From positions 186,001 to 250,000 of the forward strand of contig NZ_FPCK01000001.1 in NCBI RefSeq assembly GCF_900116545.1: DNA of 64,000 nucleotides, written 5' to 3'. This DNA is from Devosia crocina. GTDB taxonomy: Bacteria > Pseudomonadota > Alphaproteobacteria > Rhizobiales > Devosiaceae. Made by a program: the position numbers and the translations under genes. Of this stretch, positions 26,989 through 36,048 are shown piece after piece; the stretch's first letter is position 1; every line of letters starts with the position of its first letter. Below the pieces are notes generated by a model, which did not search any database, was not told where the DNA came from, and saw nothing but the letters and a program-made list of their open reading frames with translations.

Positions 26989-28920
26989 ATGAACGGAAAT
27001 TTCCGCAACTTTGCCATCTGGCTGGTTATTCTCTTTATGCTGATGGGCCTGTTCCAGGTCTTCCAATCGTCTACGCGGACCATGTCCGTGGGCGAGAAAA
27101 GTTACAGCCAGTTTGTTTCTGACATGGAAGCGGGCCGCATTTCGAGCGTCACGATCACCAATGATGTGGTCAATGGCGTGCTCAATGACGGAAGCCGTTT
27201 CGAAACCATTGTTCCTGCCGGTGCCGACGTTATATCGCGTCTCGAGGCCGAAAATGTCTCGATCACGGCTCGCGCGCCGGAATCGAGCCCGTTCTGGTCG
27301 ATCCTTCTTTCCTCCTGGCTCCCGTTCATCGTCATCATCGGCGTCTGGTTCTTCTTCATCCGCCAGATGCAGGGTGGTGGGCGTGGCGGCGCCATGGGCT
27401 TTGGCAAGTCGCGCGCCAAGCTGCTGACGGAAACCCAGGGCAAGGTAACCTTCGAAGACGTCGCCGGCGTTGACGAAGCCAAGCAGGACCTCGAGGAGAT
27501 CGTCGAATTCCTGCGCGACCCCGGCAAGTTCCAGCGCCTCGGTGGTCGTATCCCGCGCGGTGTGCTGCTGGTCGGCCCTCCGGGTACTGGTAAGACCCTT
27601 CTTGCCCGCTCTGTCGCCGGCGAAGCCAATGTGCCGTTCTTTACCATTTCGGGTTCCGACTTCGTTGAAATGTTTGTTGGCGTCGGCGCGTCCCGCGTCC
27701 GTGACATGTTCGAACAGGCGAAGAAGAATGCGCCTTGCATCATCTTCATCGACGAAATCGACGCCGTCGGCCGCCAGCGTGGCGCCGGTCTCGGTGGCGG
27801 TAATGACGAACGCGAACAGACCCTCAACCAGCTCCTCGTCGAGATGGACGGCTTTGAAGCCAATGAAGGCATCATCCTGATTGCGGCGACCAACCGTCCC
27901 GACGTTCTCGACCCCGCGCTGCTCCGTCCCGGCCGCTTCGACCGTCAGGTCGTCGTGCCGAACCCTGATGTTTCGGGCCGCGAAAAGGTGCTCAAGGTTC
28001 ACGTCCGCAAGGTGCCGCTCGCTCCCGACGTGGATCTCAAGGTCCTGGCTCGTGGCACCCCCGGCTTCTCGGGCGCTGACCTAATGAACCTCGTCAACGA
28101 AGCGGCCCTGATGGCGGCGCGCAAGAACAAGCGCTTCGTCACCCATCAGGAGTTCGAAGACGCCAAGGACAAGATCATGATGGGCGCCGAGCGTCGCACC
28201 ATGGCCATGACCGATGACGAAAAGAAGCTGACTGCCTATCACGAAGCTGGTCACGCCATCATCGCGCTCAAGGTTGCCGGCATCGATCCGATCCATAAAG
28301 CAACCATTATTCCGCGTGGCCGTGCGCTGGGCATGGTGATGACCCTGCCGGAAAACGACACCTATTCGTTCAGCCGCGAAAAGGCCCTTGCGCGCCTTAC
28401 CATGCTCTTTGGTGGCCGTGAAGCCGAGATCATCAAGTTCGGCCCGGCCAAGGTGACTTCCGGCGCCTCGGGCGATATCCAGATGGCAACTTCGCTTGCC
28501 CGCTCGATGGTCATGGAATGGGGCATGAGCGAAAAGCTCGGCCGCGTGCGCTACAAGAGCAACGACCAGGAAGTCTTTCTTGGTCACTCGGTAACGCAGA
28601 GCCAGCACATGTCCGATGACACGGCACGCCTGATCGACCAGGAAGTGCGCAAGCTGATCGAAGACGGCGAAGCATCGGCCCGCGATATCCTCACAACCTA
28701 TAACGACCAGTGGGAAGCCATCGCCCAGGCGCTGCTGGAATACGAAACGCTGACTGGCGACGAACTGCGCGCCCTCATGGATGGCAAGCAGCCCATGCGT
28801 CCCGACGACAGCGGTCCCACGACGCCAAAGGCGACCGGCGTGCCGACCGCCGGACGGGCGGGCAAGAAGCGTCCCGACGCTCCGCCGGAGCCCGGCATGG
28901 AGCCGCAACCGGAAAGTTAA
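26989..28920 (+). CDS. ftsH: ATP-dependent zinc metalloprotease FtsH
   Basis: A 643-residue membrane protease with two membrane helices (about residues 7-25 and 105-124), an AAA+ domain with Walker A GPPGTGKT near residue 196 and Walker [12 protein letters not shown], the second region of homology, and the zinc motif HEAGH near residue 418. It degrades misassembled membrane proteins and regulatory proteins such as LpxC or sigma factors. The C-terminus is Pro-rich, as often in alphaproteobacteria. A terminator lies directly after the stop. Confidence 0.97.
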   Translation: MNGNFRNFAIWLVILFMLMGLFQVFQSSTRTMSVGEKSYSQFVSDMEAGRISSVTITNDVVNGVLNDGSRFETIVPAGADVISRLEAENVSITARAPESSPFWSILLSSWLPFIVIIGVWFFFIRQMQGGGRGGAMGFGKSRAKLLTETQGKVTFEDVAGVDEAKQDLEEIVEFLRDPGKFQRLGGRIPRGVLLVGPPGTGKTLLARSVAGEANVPFFTISGSDFVEMFVGVGASRVRDMFEQAKKNAPCIIFIDEIDAVGRQRGAGLGGGNDEREQTLNQLLVEMDGFEANEGIILIAATNRPDVLDPALLRPGRFDRQVVVPNPDVSGREKVLKVHVRKVPLAPDVDLKVLARGTPGFSGADLMNLVNEAALMAARKNKRFVTHQEFEDAKDKIMMGAERRTMAMTDDEKKLTAYHEAGHAIIALKVAGIDPIHKATIIPRGRALGMVMTLPENDTYSFSREKALARLTMLFGGREAEIIKFGPAKVTSGASGDIQMATSLARSMVMEWGMSEKLGRVRYKSNDQEVFLGHSVTQSQHMSDDTARLIDQEVRKLIEDGEASARDILTTYNDQWEAIAQALLEYETLTGDELRALMDGKQPMRPDDSGPTTPKATGVPTAGRAGKKRPDAPPEPGMEPQPES

Positions 28921-28926
28921 GCATTT

Positions 28927-28952
28927 GGGGTCACCTTCGGGTGGCCCTTTTG
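28927..28952 (+). terminator. Intrinsic terminator after ftsH
   Basis: The eight-base-pair stem GGGTCACC / GGTGGCCC (one G-T pair) closed by a TTCG tetraloop and followed by TTTT lies seven bases after the ftsH stop. Confidence 0.8.
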
Positions 28953-29023
28953 CTGAGAGACTTCTCCGAACCACGCGGAAAGTGGTATCAAGCCCATAAG
29001 ACCAGTTTGCGGGAGAGCGATTC

Positions 29024-30367
29024 ATGGCGCGCAGATTCTTTGGCACGGACGGGATTCGTGGCCTTGCCAATGGCGACAAGCTGACGCCCGAATTGGCGAT
29101 GAAGGTCGGCATGGCGGCCGGCACTAAATTCGTCCGTGGCGAACATCGCAACCGTGTTGTCATCGGCAAGGATACGCGCCGATCCGGCTACATGCTCGAA
29201 AGCGCCCTCGCGGCCGGGTTCACAGCCGTGGGCATGGACGTCTATTTCCTGGGCCCCATGCCCACCCCCGCCGTTGCCATGCTCACGCGTTCGCTGCGCG
29301 CCGACCTCGGGGTCATGATCTCTGCTTCCCACAATCCCTATGACGACAACGGTATCAAGTTCTTCCGGCCCGATGGCTATAAGCTCAGTGACGAAGTCGA
29401 AGCGGAGATCGAACGGCTGATTGAGGAAGACACGTCCAAGCTTCTGGCGCACGGCATGAATATCGGCCGTGCCCATCGCGACGAAGCGGCGAGCACCCGC
29501 TATATCGAATACGCCAAGCGCACCCTGCCGCGCGGCATCGATCTTTCGGGCCTCCGTGTCGTCATCGATTGCGCCAATGGCGCGGCCTACAAGGTTGCTC
29601 CGGTCGCGCTCTGGGAGCTTGGAGCCGAGGTGATCGCCATCGGCGACGAACCCAATGGCTATAATATCAACTACAAGGTCGGCTCCACCGCGCCGGAAGC
29701 TGTCTCGGCCAAGGTCAAGGAAGTGCGCGCCGATATCGGCATTGCGCTCGACGGCGACGCCGACCGCGTCATCATCGTCGACGAGAAGGGCAACGTGGTC
29801 GATGGCGACCAGTTCATGGCCGTGATCGCCCAGAGTTGGTTCGAACGGGAGATGCTCTTGGGCGGAGGCATCGTTGCCACGATCATGAGCAATCTCGGCC
29901 TTGAGCGCTATATCACCGGGCTCGGACTCACCCTCGAACGCACCCAGGTGGGCGATCGCTATGTGCTTGAAGCCATGCGCTTGAAGGGCTTCAATGTGGG
30001 CGGCGAGCAGTCCGGCCATATCATCCTCTCCGATTTCACCACCACCGGTGATGGTCTTGTCGCGGCCCTGCAGCTTCTGTCCGTGCTCAAGCAATATGAC
30101 CGGCCGGTCTCCGAGATCTGCCATCGGTTCGAAAAAGTGCCGCAGCTCTTGCGCAACGTGCGCTTCCGGGCCGGCAAGCCGCTTGACGACAAGAGCGTCA
30201 AGCAGGCTATCCGCGATGCCGAGGAGAGCCTTGGCACCTCGGGTCGGCTCGTCGTGCGTGCCTCGGGTACTGAACCAGTGATCCGCGTCATGGGCGAGGC
30301 CGATGATGCGGGGCTGGTAGAAAGTGTCGTCTCGCAGGTAGAAGCGGCCATTTTGCAGGTGGCGTAA
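29024..30367 (+). CDS. glmM: Phosphoglucosamine mutase
   Basis: The 447-residue enzyme starts [15 protein letters not shown] and has the active-serine loop [17 protein letters not shown] near residue 102, the metal loop DGDADR and the sugar-specificity loop GGEQSGHI. It converts glucosamine-6-phosphate to glucosamine-1-phosphate on the way to UDP-GlcNAc for peptidoglycan and lipid A. Position after ftsH is conserved in many proteobacteria; a terminator separates the two. Confidence 0.97.
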   Translation: MARRFFGTDGIRGLANGDKLTPELAMKVGMAAGTKFVRGEHRNRVVIGKDTRRSGYMLESALAAGFTAVGMDVYFLGPMPTPAVAMLTRSLRADLGVMISASHNPYDDNGIKFFRPDGYKLSDEVEAEIERLIEEDTSKLLAHGMNIGRAHRDEAASTRYIEYAKRTLPRGIDLSGLRVVIDCANGAAYKVAPVALWELGAEVIAIGDEPNGYNINYKVGSTAPEAVSAKVKEVRADIGIALDGDADRVIIVDEKGNVVDGDQFMAVIAQSWFEREMLLGGGIVATIMSNLGLERYITGLGLTLERTQVGDRYVLEAMRLKGFNVGGEQSGHIILSDFTTTGDGLVAALQLLSVLKQYDRPVSEICHRFEKVPQLLRNVRFRAGKPLDDKSVKQAIRDAEESLGTSGRLVVRASGTEPVIRVMGEADDAGLVESVVSQVEAAILQVA

Positions 30368-30406
30368 GCCGATTTTGGCGCGCAAAATCAGGGTTAATGG
30401 ATACGG

Positions 30407-30421
30407 TTAAGCGGCAATTAA
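30407..30421 (+). promoter_or_regulatory. CtrA-type box (perfect TTAA-N7-TTAA) before the porin gene
   Basis: TTAAGCGGCAATTAA is an exact TTAA-N7-TTAA match, 62 bases before the porin ATG, with an additional TTAA half-site at 30394-30397. CtrA is known to control outer-membrane protein genes in Brucella and Caulobacter; its action here is inference. Confidence 0.55.
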
Positions 30422-30483
30422 GACATTTGGTTCAAAGGTGTCATGAACGAACGCGTGTCGTGGCATTTTCAAGGACTGAACCC

Positions 30484-31173
30484 ATGCGCAATCTTGTTGC
30501 TGCAGCCCTGCTGGTCGGTACAGCAGTCGCAGGCCCGGCCTTCGCCGCGGACCTCCCTTATTACCCGCCGGTGATCGAGATCCCGGATGTGAACTATGGC
30601 GTTTCCGGCGGTCTTTACCTGCGCGGCAGCGTTGCCGGTGGCGCCTGGTGGGCCCAGGATGGCCAGAACTGCGCATGCGTAGTCGAGTTCGACAAGGTGG
30701 GCTATGGCTATAGCCTTGGCGCCGGCTTCGGCTATGACAGCGGCCACGGCATCCGTGCCGACGTGACAATCGACTATCTCAGCTATGGCAATCTGCACAC
30801 CGCCACCGGGCACGATGTCAATCTGCGCTCCGGCCTTGCTCTCGCCAATATCTATTACGACTTCAACCTCTCGGGTGACGGCTATGGTGCCGGAGGTCTC
30901 GGTGCGTATGTCGGCGCAGGTCTGGGCGTTGCCAAGAACCATTCGGAAGTCATGAGCGGCGGCACCCAGCAAGCCTGGGGCACCTCGCTCGAAGGCGCCG
31001 GCGCCGTCATGGCGGGTGTCAGCTACGACTTCGGCTCCTATGTCGCCGATGTCGGCTATCGCGGCATCTACATGAACAAGGTGATGAGCCAGCCTGAAAA
31101 CCTGGCCAATGCCTACCTGATCAACAACAACTTCATCCACGAAGTGCGGACCTCGCTGCGTTATCGCTTCTGA
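30484..31173 (+). CDS. Outer-membrane beta-barrel protein (Omp25/Omp31-like)
   Basis: The 229-residue product has a signal peptide (MRNLVAAALLVGTAVAGPAFAAD), then alternating amphipathic strands typical of an eight-stranded barrel, ending in LRYRF, with the C-terminal Phe that BAM recognises. Gly/Tyr-rich strands such as GAGFGYDSGHGIRADVTIDY match the Omp25/RopB-type surface proteins of Hyphomicrobiales. I used the ATG before the signal peptide; the upstream open frame lacks any such feature. A terminator follows. Confidence 0.9.
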   Translation: MRNLVAAALLVGTAVAGPAFAADLPYYPPVIEIPDVNYGVSGGLYLRGSVAGGAWWAQDGQNCACVVEFDKVGYGYSLGAGFGYDSGHGIRADVTIDYLSYGNLHTATGHDVNLRSGLALANIYYDFNLSGDGYGAGGLGAYVGAGLGVAKNHSEVMSGGTQQAWGTSLEGAGAVMAGVSYDFGSYVADVGYRGIYMNKVMSQPENLANAYLINNNFIHEVRTSLRYRF

Positions 31174-31198
31174 TTTCTCCCCGATCGTGAAAAGCTCG

Positions 31199-31230
31199 AA
31201 CGGCGTCTCCCCGGAGGCGCCGTTTGCTTT
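31199..31230 (+). terminator. Probable intrinsic terminator after the porin gene
   Basis: A long stem AACGGCGTCTCC / GGAGGCGCCGTT (one G-T pair) is followed by a moderately T-rich TTGCTTT. It sits 25 bases after the porin stop. Confidence 0.65.
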
Positions 31231-31253
31231 AGGATCGGTTCGAGGAGGGGACG

Positions 31254-32237
31254 ATGAAGGTTCTGATTATCGGCGCCGCCGGCATGGTGGGGCGCAAGCT
31301 GACTGGGGCTCTCTTGTCTCAGGGCCGCGTTGGCTCCAGGGACATCTCCCAGCTCACCCTCGCCGATGTGGTGCCCCCGGAGTTTGGAGCCGGCACAACG
31401 CCGGTCAACGCACAGTCGTTCGATCTGTCTGCCCCGGGCGCCGCGGCGCGCCTCGTCGGAGAGCGTCCCGACGTTATCTTCCATCTCGCAGCTATTGTTT
31501 CGGGCGAAGCGGAAGCCGATTTCGAAAAGGGCTATCGCATCAATCTCGATGGCACGCGGCATCTCCTTGAAGCCATTCGCCTCGAAAGCGCCACTGAGCC
31601 TTATTGTCCGCGCCTCGTTTTCACCTCGTCGATCGCGGTTTTCGGCGAGCCCCTGCCGGCCGACATACCCGATGAGTTCCCGCTGACCCCGCTGACGAGT
31701 TATGGCACGCAAAAGGCGATCGGCGAGCTTCTGCTGGCCGATTATTCCCGTCGGGGGTTCGTTGATGGCATCGGCATCCGGCTGCCAACCATCGTCGTGC
31801 GTCCCGGCAAACCCAACAAGGCCGCGTCCGGTTTCTTTTCCGGCATCATCCGCGAGCCGCTTGCGGGCATGGAGGCGGTTCTCCCCGTATCGACATCGGT
31901 ACGCCACTGGTTCGCCAGCCCCCGCGCTGCAGTGAGCTTTTTGCTGCATGCGGCAACGCTCGATACGACGAGCCTTGGGCAGCGGCGTAGCCTTACAATG
32001 CCGGGACTTGCCGCGACGGTTGGCGACGAGATCGAGGCCCTGCGCCGCATGGCTGGCGATAAGGCAGCTGCTTTCATCCGTCATGAGCCAGATCCGGTCA
32101 TCTCCAGAATCGTGGCTGGCTGGCCGCAGGGCTTTGTTGCCCGTCGCGCCGAGCAACTCGGCTTTGTGGCCGAAACCAGTTTCGACGAGATTATCCGCGC
32201 CCATATCGAGGATGAACTCGGCGGCAGCCTTGGCTGA
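31254..32237 (+). CDS. denD: D-erythronate dehydrogenase-like epimerase family enzyme
   Basis: A 327-residue extended-SDR protein with the NAD-binding motif GAAGMVGRKL near residue 7, HLAAIVSGEAEADFEKGY, and the catalytic S-x-Y-x3-K (SSIAVFGE and SYGTQKAIGE). The sequence most resembles DenD, which oxidises D-erythronate at C2 in tetronate breakdown. The partner genes otnK/denK and otnC are absent, so the substrate may differ. An AGGAGG ribosome-binding site precedes the ATG. Confidence 0.82.
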   Translation: MKVLIIGAAGMVGRKLTGALLSQGRVGSRDISQLTLADVVPPEFGAGTTPVNAQSFDLSAPGAAARLVGERPDVIFHLAAIVSGEAEADFEKGYRINLDGTRHLLEAIRLESATEPYCPRLVFTSSIAVFGEPLPADIPDEFPLTPLTSYGTQKAIGELLLADYSRRGFVDGIGIRLPTIVVRPGKPNKAASGFFSGIIREPLAGMEAVLPVSTSVRHWFASPRAAVSFLLHAATLDTTSLGQRRSLTMPGLAATVGDEIEALRRMAGDKAAAFIRHEPDPVISRIVAGWPQGFVARRAEQLGFVAETSFDEIIRAHIEDELGGSLG

Positions 32238-32278
32238 ATGCGTTGCAGGCTACACAAGGCGAACCTATAAGCCCCAGC

Positions 32279-33298
32279 ATGAGTGAGAAAGCCCTGCGCC
32301 TGATTCCGGATTTCGACCTGACGGCCCGCAATACGCTGGCTCTGGCGGCGCAATCGCGCCTGGGCTATGTGCTCGAGGATACCGCGCAGCTACCCGCCCT
32401 TGTGGCAGAAGCAGGACGCCTTGGTCTGCCGCTACGGATCTTGGGCGGCGGCAGCAATGTGGTGCTTTCCCGGAACTACGAGGGGATTACCGCAATCATT
32501 GCAACGAGGGGCCGCAGCGTCCTCGCTGAAACGCGGGACCATGTCCTCATCGGGGCTGCGGCTGGCGAAACCTGGACCGAATTTGTCGCCTGGACGGTGC
32601 GCAACGGCTTTGGCGGGCTCGAAAATCTCGCCGGCATTCCCGGCACCGTCGGAGCCGCGCCGGTTCAGAATATCGGGGCCTATGGGGCCGAGATTGCCGA
32701 TGTCTTCCATAATCTGACAGCCTTCGATCGCGAAACGGGAGAGATAATCATCTTCTCTGCGGACGAGTGTGCCTTTGCCTATCGCGATAGCATCTTCAAG
32801 CATCGGCCGGGGCGCTATGTAGTGCTGACGCTCCGCCTTGCGTTGCCGCGCCCCTGGCAACCCAATTTGCGCTTTGCGGGCCTTAGTGAACTGGCCAGCC
32901 TACCGGATCTGACCCCGGCCATGGTTATGGACCGTGTCGTGGCCATTCGTGCGTCCAAACTTCCCGATTGGCGCGTCACGCCCAATGCCGGATCTTTTTT
33001 CCAGAACCCGATCGTATCGGTCCAAGAGGCCGATGCAGTCAGCGCCCTTGTTCCGGAAGCGCCGCGTTTCGTTCAGGCTGATGGCCGGATCAAGCTCTCC
33101 GCCGGCTGGTTGATTGAACAGAGCGGGCTAAAAGGGTTCGCGCTGGGCAAGGCTGGAACCTCTGAGCGGCATGCGCTTGTGGTCGTAAACAGGGGCGGCG
33201 CTGCTGCTGAAGATATAGGGGCGATCGCGGCCCATATCAAAGCCCGTGTATTCGAACGTTTCGGCGTGCAACTGCATGAGGAGCCGGTTTTCTGCTGA
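32279..33298 (+). CDS. murB: UDP-N-acetylmuramate dehydrogenase, type I (E. coli-like)
   Basis: A 339-residue FAD enzyme with GGGSNVVLS near residue 57, AGIPGTVGAAPVQNIGAYGA near 125, the active serine in GSFFQNPIVS and the catalytic Glu in LHEEPVFC at the very end. The C-terminal extension and the SFFQNP loop make it a type I MurB. It reduces the enolpyruvyl group to lactyl in UDP-MurNAc synthesis. I chose MSEKALRLIPDFDL as start; a GTG/ATG at 32243 is open but lacks support. It lies outside any dcw cluster. Confidence 0.92.
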   Translation: MSEKALRLIPDFDLTARNTLALAAQSRLGYVLEDTAQLPALVAEAGRLGLPLRILGGGSNVVLSRNYEGITAIIATRGRSVLAETRDHVLIGAAAGETWTEFVAWTVRNGFGGLENLAGIPGTVGAAPVQNIGAYGAEIADVFHNLTAFDRETGEIIIFSADECAFAYRDSIFKHRPGRYVVLTLRLALPRPWQPNLRFAGLSELASLPDLTPAMVMDRVVAIRASKLPDWRVTPNAGSFFQNPIVSVQEADAVSALVPEAPRFVQADGRIKLSAGWLIEQSGLKGFALGKAGTSERHALVVVNRGGAAAEDIGAIAAHIKARVFERFGVQLHEEPVFC

Positions 33299-33338
33299 TC
33301 CGACCTTGGGGGAGTTGAGGCAGAGCCGCGGGGGAGCC

Positions 33339-34646
33339 ATGGCGCAGACGGTCGAGCAGATCTTGAACGAAGCCGGGGCAGGGCGCTATCAGCGCCGGCT
33401 TCTCGGCATTTTCGGCCTTGTCTGGGCGGCCGATGCGATGCAGGTGCTGGCGGTTGGGTTCACCAGCGCGTCCATTGCCGACAGCTTCGGCATCACCGTG
33501 CCCGAAGCGCTTCAGATCGGAAGCGTCTTTTTCCTGGGCATGTTGATCGGCGCAAGCCTTTTCGGCCGGCTCGCCGATCGGTTCGGCCGCCGCAGGGTTC
33601 TGCTTATCACCGTTGCCTGCGATGCCGTGTTCGGCTTCCTCTCGGTGTTCGCGTCGGAGCTGTGGGTGCTGTTCCTTCTTCGATTTCTCACCGGTATTGC
33701 CGTGGGCGGCACCCTGCCGGTCGATTATGCGATGATGGCCGAGTTCCTGCCGGCCCGGAACCGCGGCCGCTGGCTGGTGATCCTCGAAGGCTTCTGGGCC
33801 GTCGGCACTGTTGCCATTGCCCTCGCCGCGTGGCTTGCCAGTCTCTATGTGCCCGCCGATGCCTGGCGCTGGATCTTCGCCTTCACGGCCGCTCCCGCAC
33901 TGATCGGCATCTGGTTGCGCCTCTGGGTTCCCGAATCCCCGCTCTATCTTCTCCGTCAGGGCAAACAGGACCAGTTGCGCGGCGTCTTGAACTCGGTTCT
34001 CTCGGCCAATGGCAAGGCGCCGTTGCCGCAGGGCACAGTTATCGAGCAGCCTGAGCTTAAGGGTGAAGGCATCTTCTCGCCCACTTTGCGCCGCCGAACC
34101 CTTGCCATTCTCTCCGTGTGGTTCCTGGTTTCAATCTCTTACTACGGTATCTTCACCTGGCTGCCGGCGCGGCTGGCGCAGGAGGGGTTCGGCTATGTCC
34201 GGGGCTATGGCTTTCTCGTTGTCGTGGCGCTCGCCCAATTGCCGGGCTATGCGCTGGCCGCCTGGGGAGTCGAGGCGCTTGGCCGCAAGCCGACGCTGAT
34301 CGGCTTTCTGTTCCTGAGCGCCCTTGGGTGCCTGCTTTTCCTCTTGGCCCGCGATCCCTATCTTGTAGGCGGCTCGATCCTTGTCATGAGCTTTGCTCTT
34401 CTTGGTACCTGGGGAGCGCTTTACGCTTTTACACCCGAACTTTATCCCACCGGCTCCCGCGCTACCGGCATGGGTGCAGCCGGGGCCGTTGCGCGGCTGG
34501 GCGGACTTCTCGCGCCATCGGTCATGGCCATCCTGATCGCCCAGGACTTCTACTGGGCCATAGCGCTGTTTGCCGGCTTCCTCCTCCTCGGCGCCTTGGC
34601 CGCCCGTTTCATCGATGCCGAAACCCGCTCGATGGCGCTGGGATAG
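33339..34646 (+). CDS. MFS transporter, sugar/aromatic-acid type
   Basis: The 435-residue protein has 12 predicted membrane helices and the MFS loop motif GRLADRFGRRRVL between helices 2 and 3, with the related VEALGRKPTL in the second half. Helix 4-5 regions (FLTGIAVGGTLPVDYAMMAEFLP) resemble the SV2/niacin/benzoate-type MFS group. It presumably imports a small organic acid by proton symport. Start chosen at the ATG with GGGGGAG upstream; an in-frame extension overlaps murB. Confidence 0.85.
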   Translation: MAQTVEQILNEAGAGRYQRRLLGIFGLVWAADAMQVLAVGFTSASIADSFGITVPEALQIGSVFFLGMLIGASLFGRLADRFGRRRVLLITVACDAVFGFLSVFASELWVLFLLRFLTGIAVGGTLPVDYAMMAEFLPARNRGRWLVILEGFWAVGTVAIALAAWLASLYVPADAWRWIFAFTAAPALIGIWLRLWVPESPLYLLRQGKQDQLRGVLNSVLSANGKAPLPQGTVIEQPELKGEGIFSPTLRRRTLAILSVWFLVSISYYGIFTWLPARLAQEGFGYVRGYGFLVVVALAQLPGYALAAWGVEALGRKPTLIGFLFLSALGCLLFLLARDPYLVGGSILVMSFALLGTWGALYAFTPELYPTGSRATGMGAAGAVARLGGLLAPSVMAILIAQDFYWAIALFAGFLLLGALAARFIDAETRSMALG

Positions 34647-34904
34647 ATATCTTACGCTACTCTAGGTATCGCCCAGCGGAGCGCCTGGCAGGAGGAGATA
34701 CGGTCCGTGCAGTGACCCCGCTCAACCTATAGCGCGGCAGTGAACAGTCTGGCGCGATAGACAAAAATTGCTGCTTCAGTGATCGCGAGATACCGATTTT
34801 ATCTCAAGGGTGCGGGATTTAGTGCTCCGTACTTTGATCGTTCTGCCATTTTCTGGCCATCATTGGGGACGCGGCAGGTGCCGCGACGAAAGCAGGAGAC
34901 CTTT

Positions 34905-35837
34905 ATGAACAACTTCTCCAAACACGTGGCTGCGCTTGCTGCCACCGTTGCTGTCGCCGTGGTGCCAACCATGGTCATGGCGCAGGACGACAATCCGCTC
35001 GTGACCGTGGACTGGCTGGCTGAAAACTTGTCCGATCCCAATGTCCGCGTTTTTGAGGTCAGCGTCGACACCGGCGTTTATGAACGCGGCCACATTCCGG
35101 GGGCTGTGAATCTGGCCTGGCACACCGATCTTGTCGATACGGTTCGCCGCGACATCGTCTCGAGCGAAGGGTTGGAAGCCATCCTGCAGCAGGCAGGCGT
35201 CACCGAAGATACGACCGTGGTGCTCTACGGCGACAACAACAACTGGTTTGCCGCCTGGGGCGCCTGGGTATTCGACATCCACGGCATCCACGACGTGAAG
35301 CTGCTCGATGGCGGCCGCAAGCTTTGGGAAGCCGAAGGCCTGCCGCTCGATACCGCAACGCCGGAATATGCGGCCTCCACTATCGATCTTCCCGATGAAG
35401 CGGCCCCTCTGCGCGCCCGTCTCACCGATGTGCTCGATGTGGTTGAAGGTGGAGCTAATGTATCGCTGGTCGATATTCGCGGACCCAAGGAATTCTCCGG
35501 CGAAATCTTCGCCCCCGAAGGTGTGCAGGAACTGTCGGTGCGCGCTGGTCACATTCCTGGCGCGGTGAACTTCCCTTGGGGCGGCGCTGTCAACGAAAAC
35601 GGCACCTTCAAGTCTGCTGAAGAACTCAAGGCCGCCTTTGCTGCTATTGGCATCGATGGCTCCAAGCCCATCATCACCTATTGCCGCATCGGCGAGCGCT
35701 CCAGCCACACCTGGTTCGTGCTCAACCGTATCCTGGGCTATGATGTGCGCAACTACGACGGCTCCTGGACCGAATATGGCAATGCTGTCGGCGTCCCGAT
35801 CGAAAACCCGACCGGCACCGTCTGGGGCAGGATCTAG
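34905..35837 (+). CDS. Exported thiosulfate/3-mercaptopyruvate sulfurtransferase
   Basis: The 310-residue protein carries a signal peptide (HVAALAATVAVAVVPTMVMA) followed by two rhodanese domains (about residues 35-155 and 175-305). Only the second has the active-site cysteine, in ITYCRIGERSSHTWFVL. It should move sulfane sulfur from thiosulfate or mercaptopyruvate to an acceptor in the periplasm. A GCAGGAGA ribosome-binding site supports the start. The next gene encodes a thiosulfate-uptake-type transporter, a sensible partner. Confidence 0.9.
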   Translation: MNNFSKHVAALAATVAVAVVPTMVMAQDDNPLVTVDWLAENLSDPNVRVFEVSVDTGVYERGHIPGAVNLAWHTDLVDTVRRDIVSSEGLEAILQQAGVTEDTTVVLYGDNNNWFAAWGAWVFDIHGIHDVKLLDGGRKLWEAEGLPLDTATPEYAASTIDLPDEAAPLRARLTDVLDVVEGGANVSLVDIRGPKEFSGEIFAPEGVQELSVRAGHIPGAVNFPWGGAVNENGTFKSAEELKAAFAAIGIDGSKPIITYCRIGERSSHTWFVLNRILGYDVRNYDGSWTEYGNAVGVPIENPTGTVWGRI

Positions 35838-36048
35838 TTCTGGGCTCAACGTGAAGCTCCAAACAACTTCTCCTTGAGCTAGGGAGGAGCCGGACCCGAG
35901 GGCGTGGATCTATTCCTGTCTTCCACCGGCCTCCTCACAGCCTTCCGTGGGAGGCAAGGTGGGAAGCTTCGCGGCCCGAAAACAGGCAAGGACACAAGCA
36001 ATTCAGCGGGCGCTCCGGCGCCCGTCTCACTCATTTCTGGGGAACCCG

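Noticed and set aside
34647-34904. SAM or other sulfur riboswitch before the exported rhodanese gene
   Set aside because: I looked for the SAM-II type pseudoknot core and other conserved motifs and found no convincing match.
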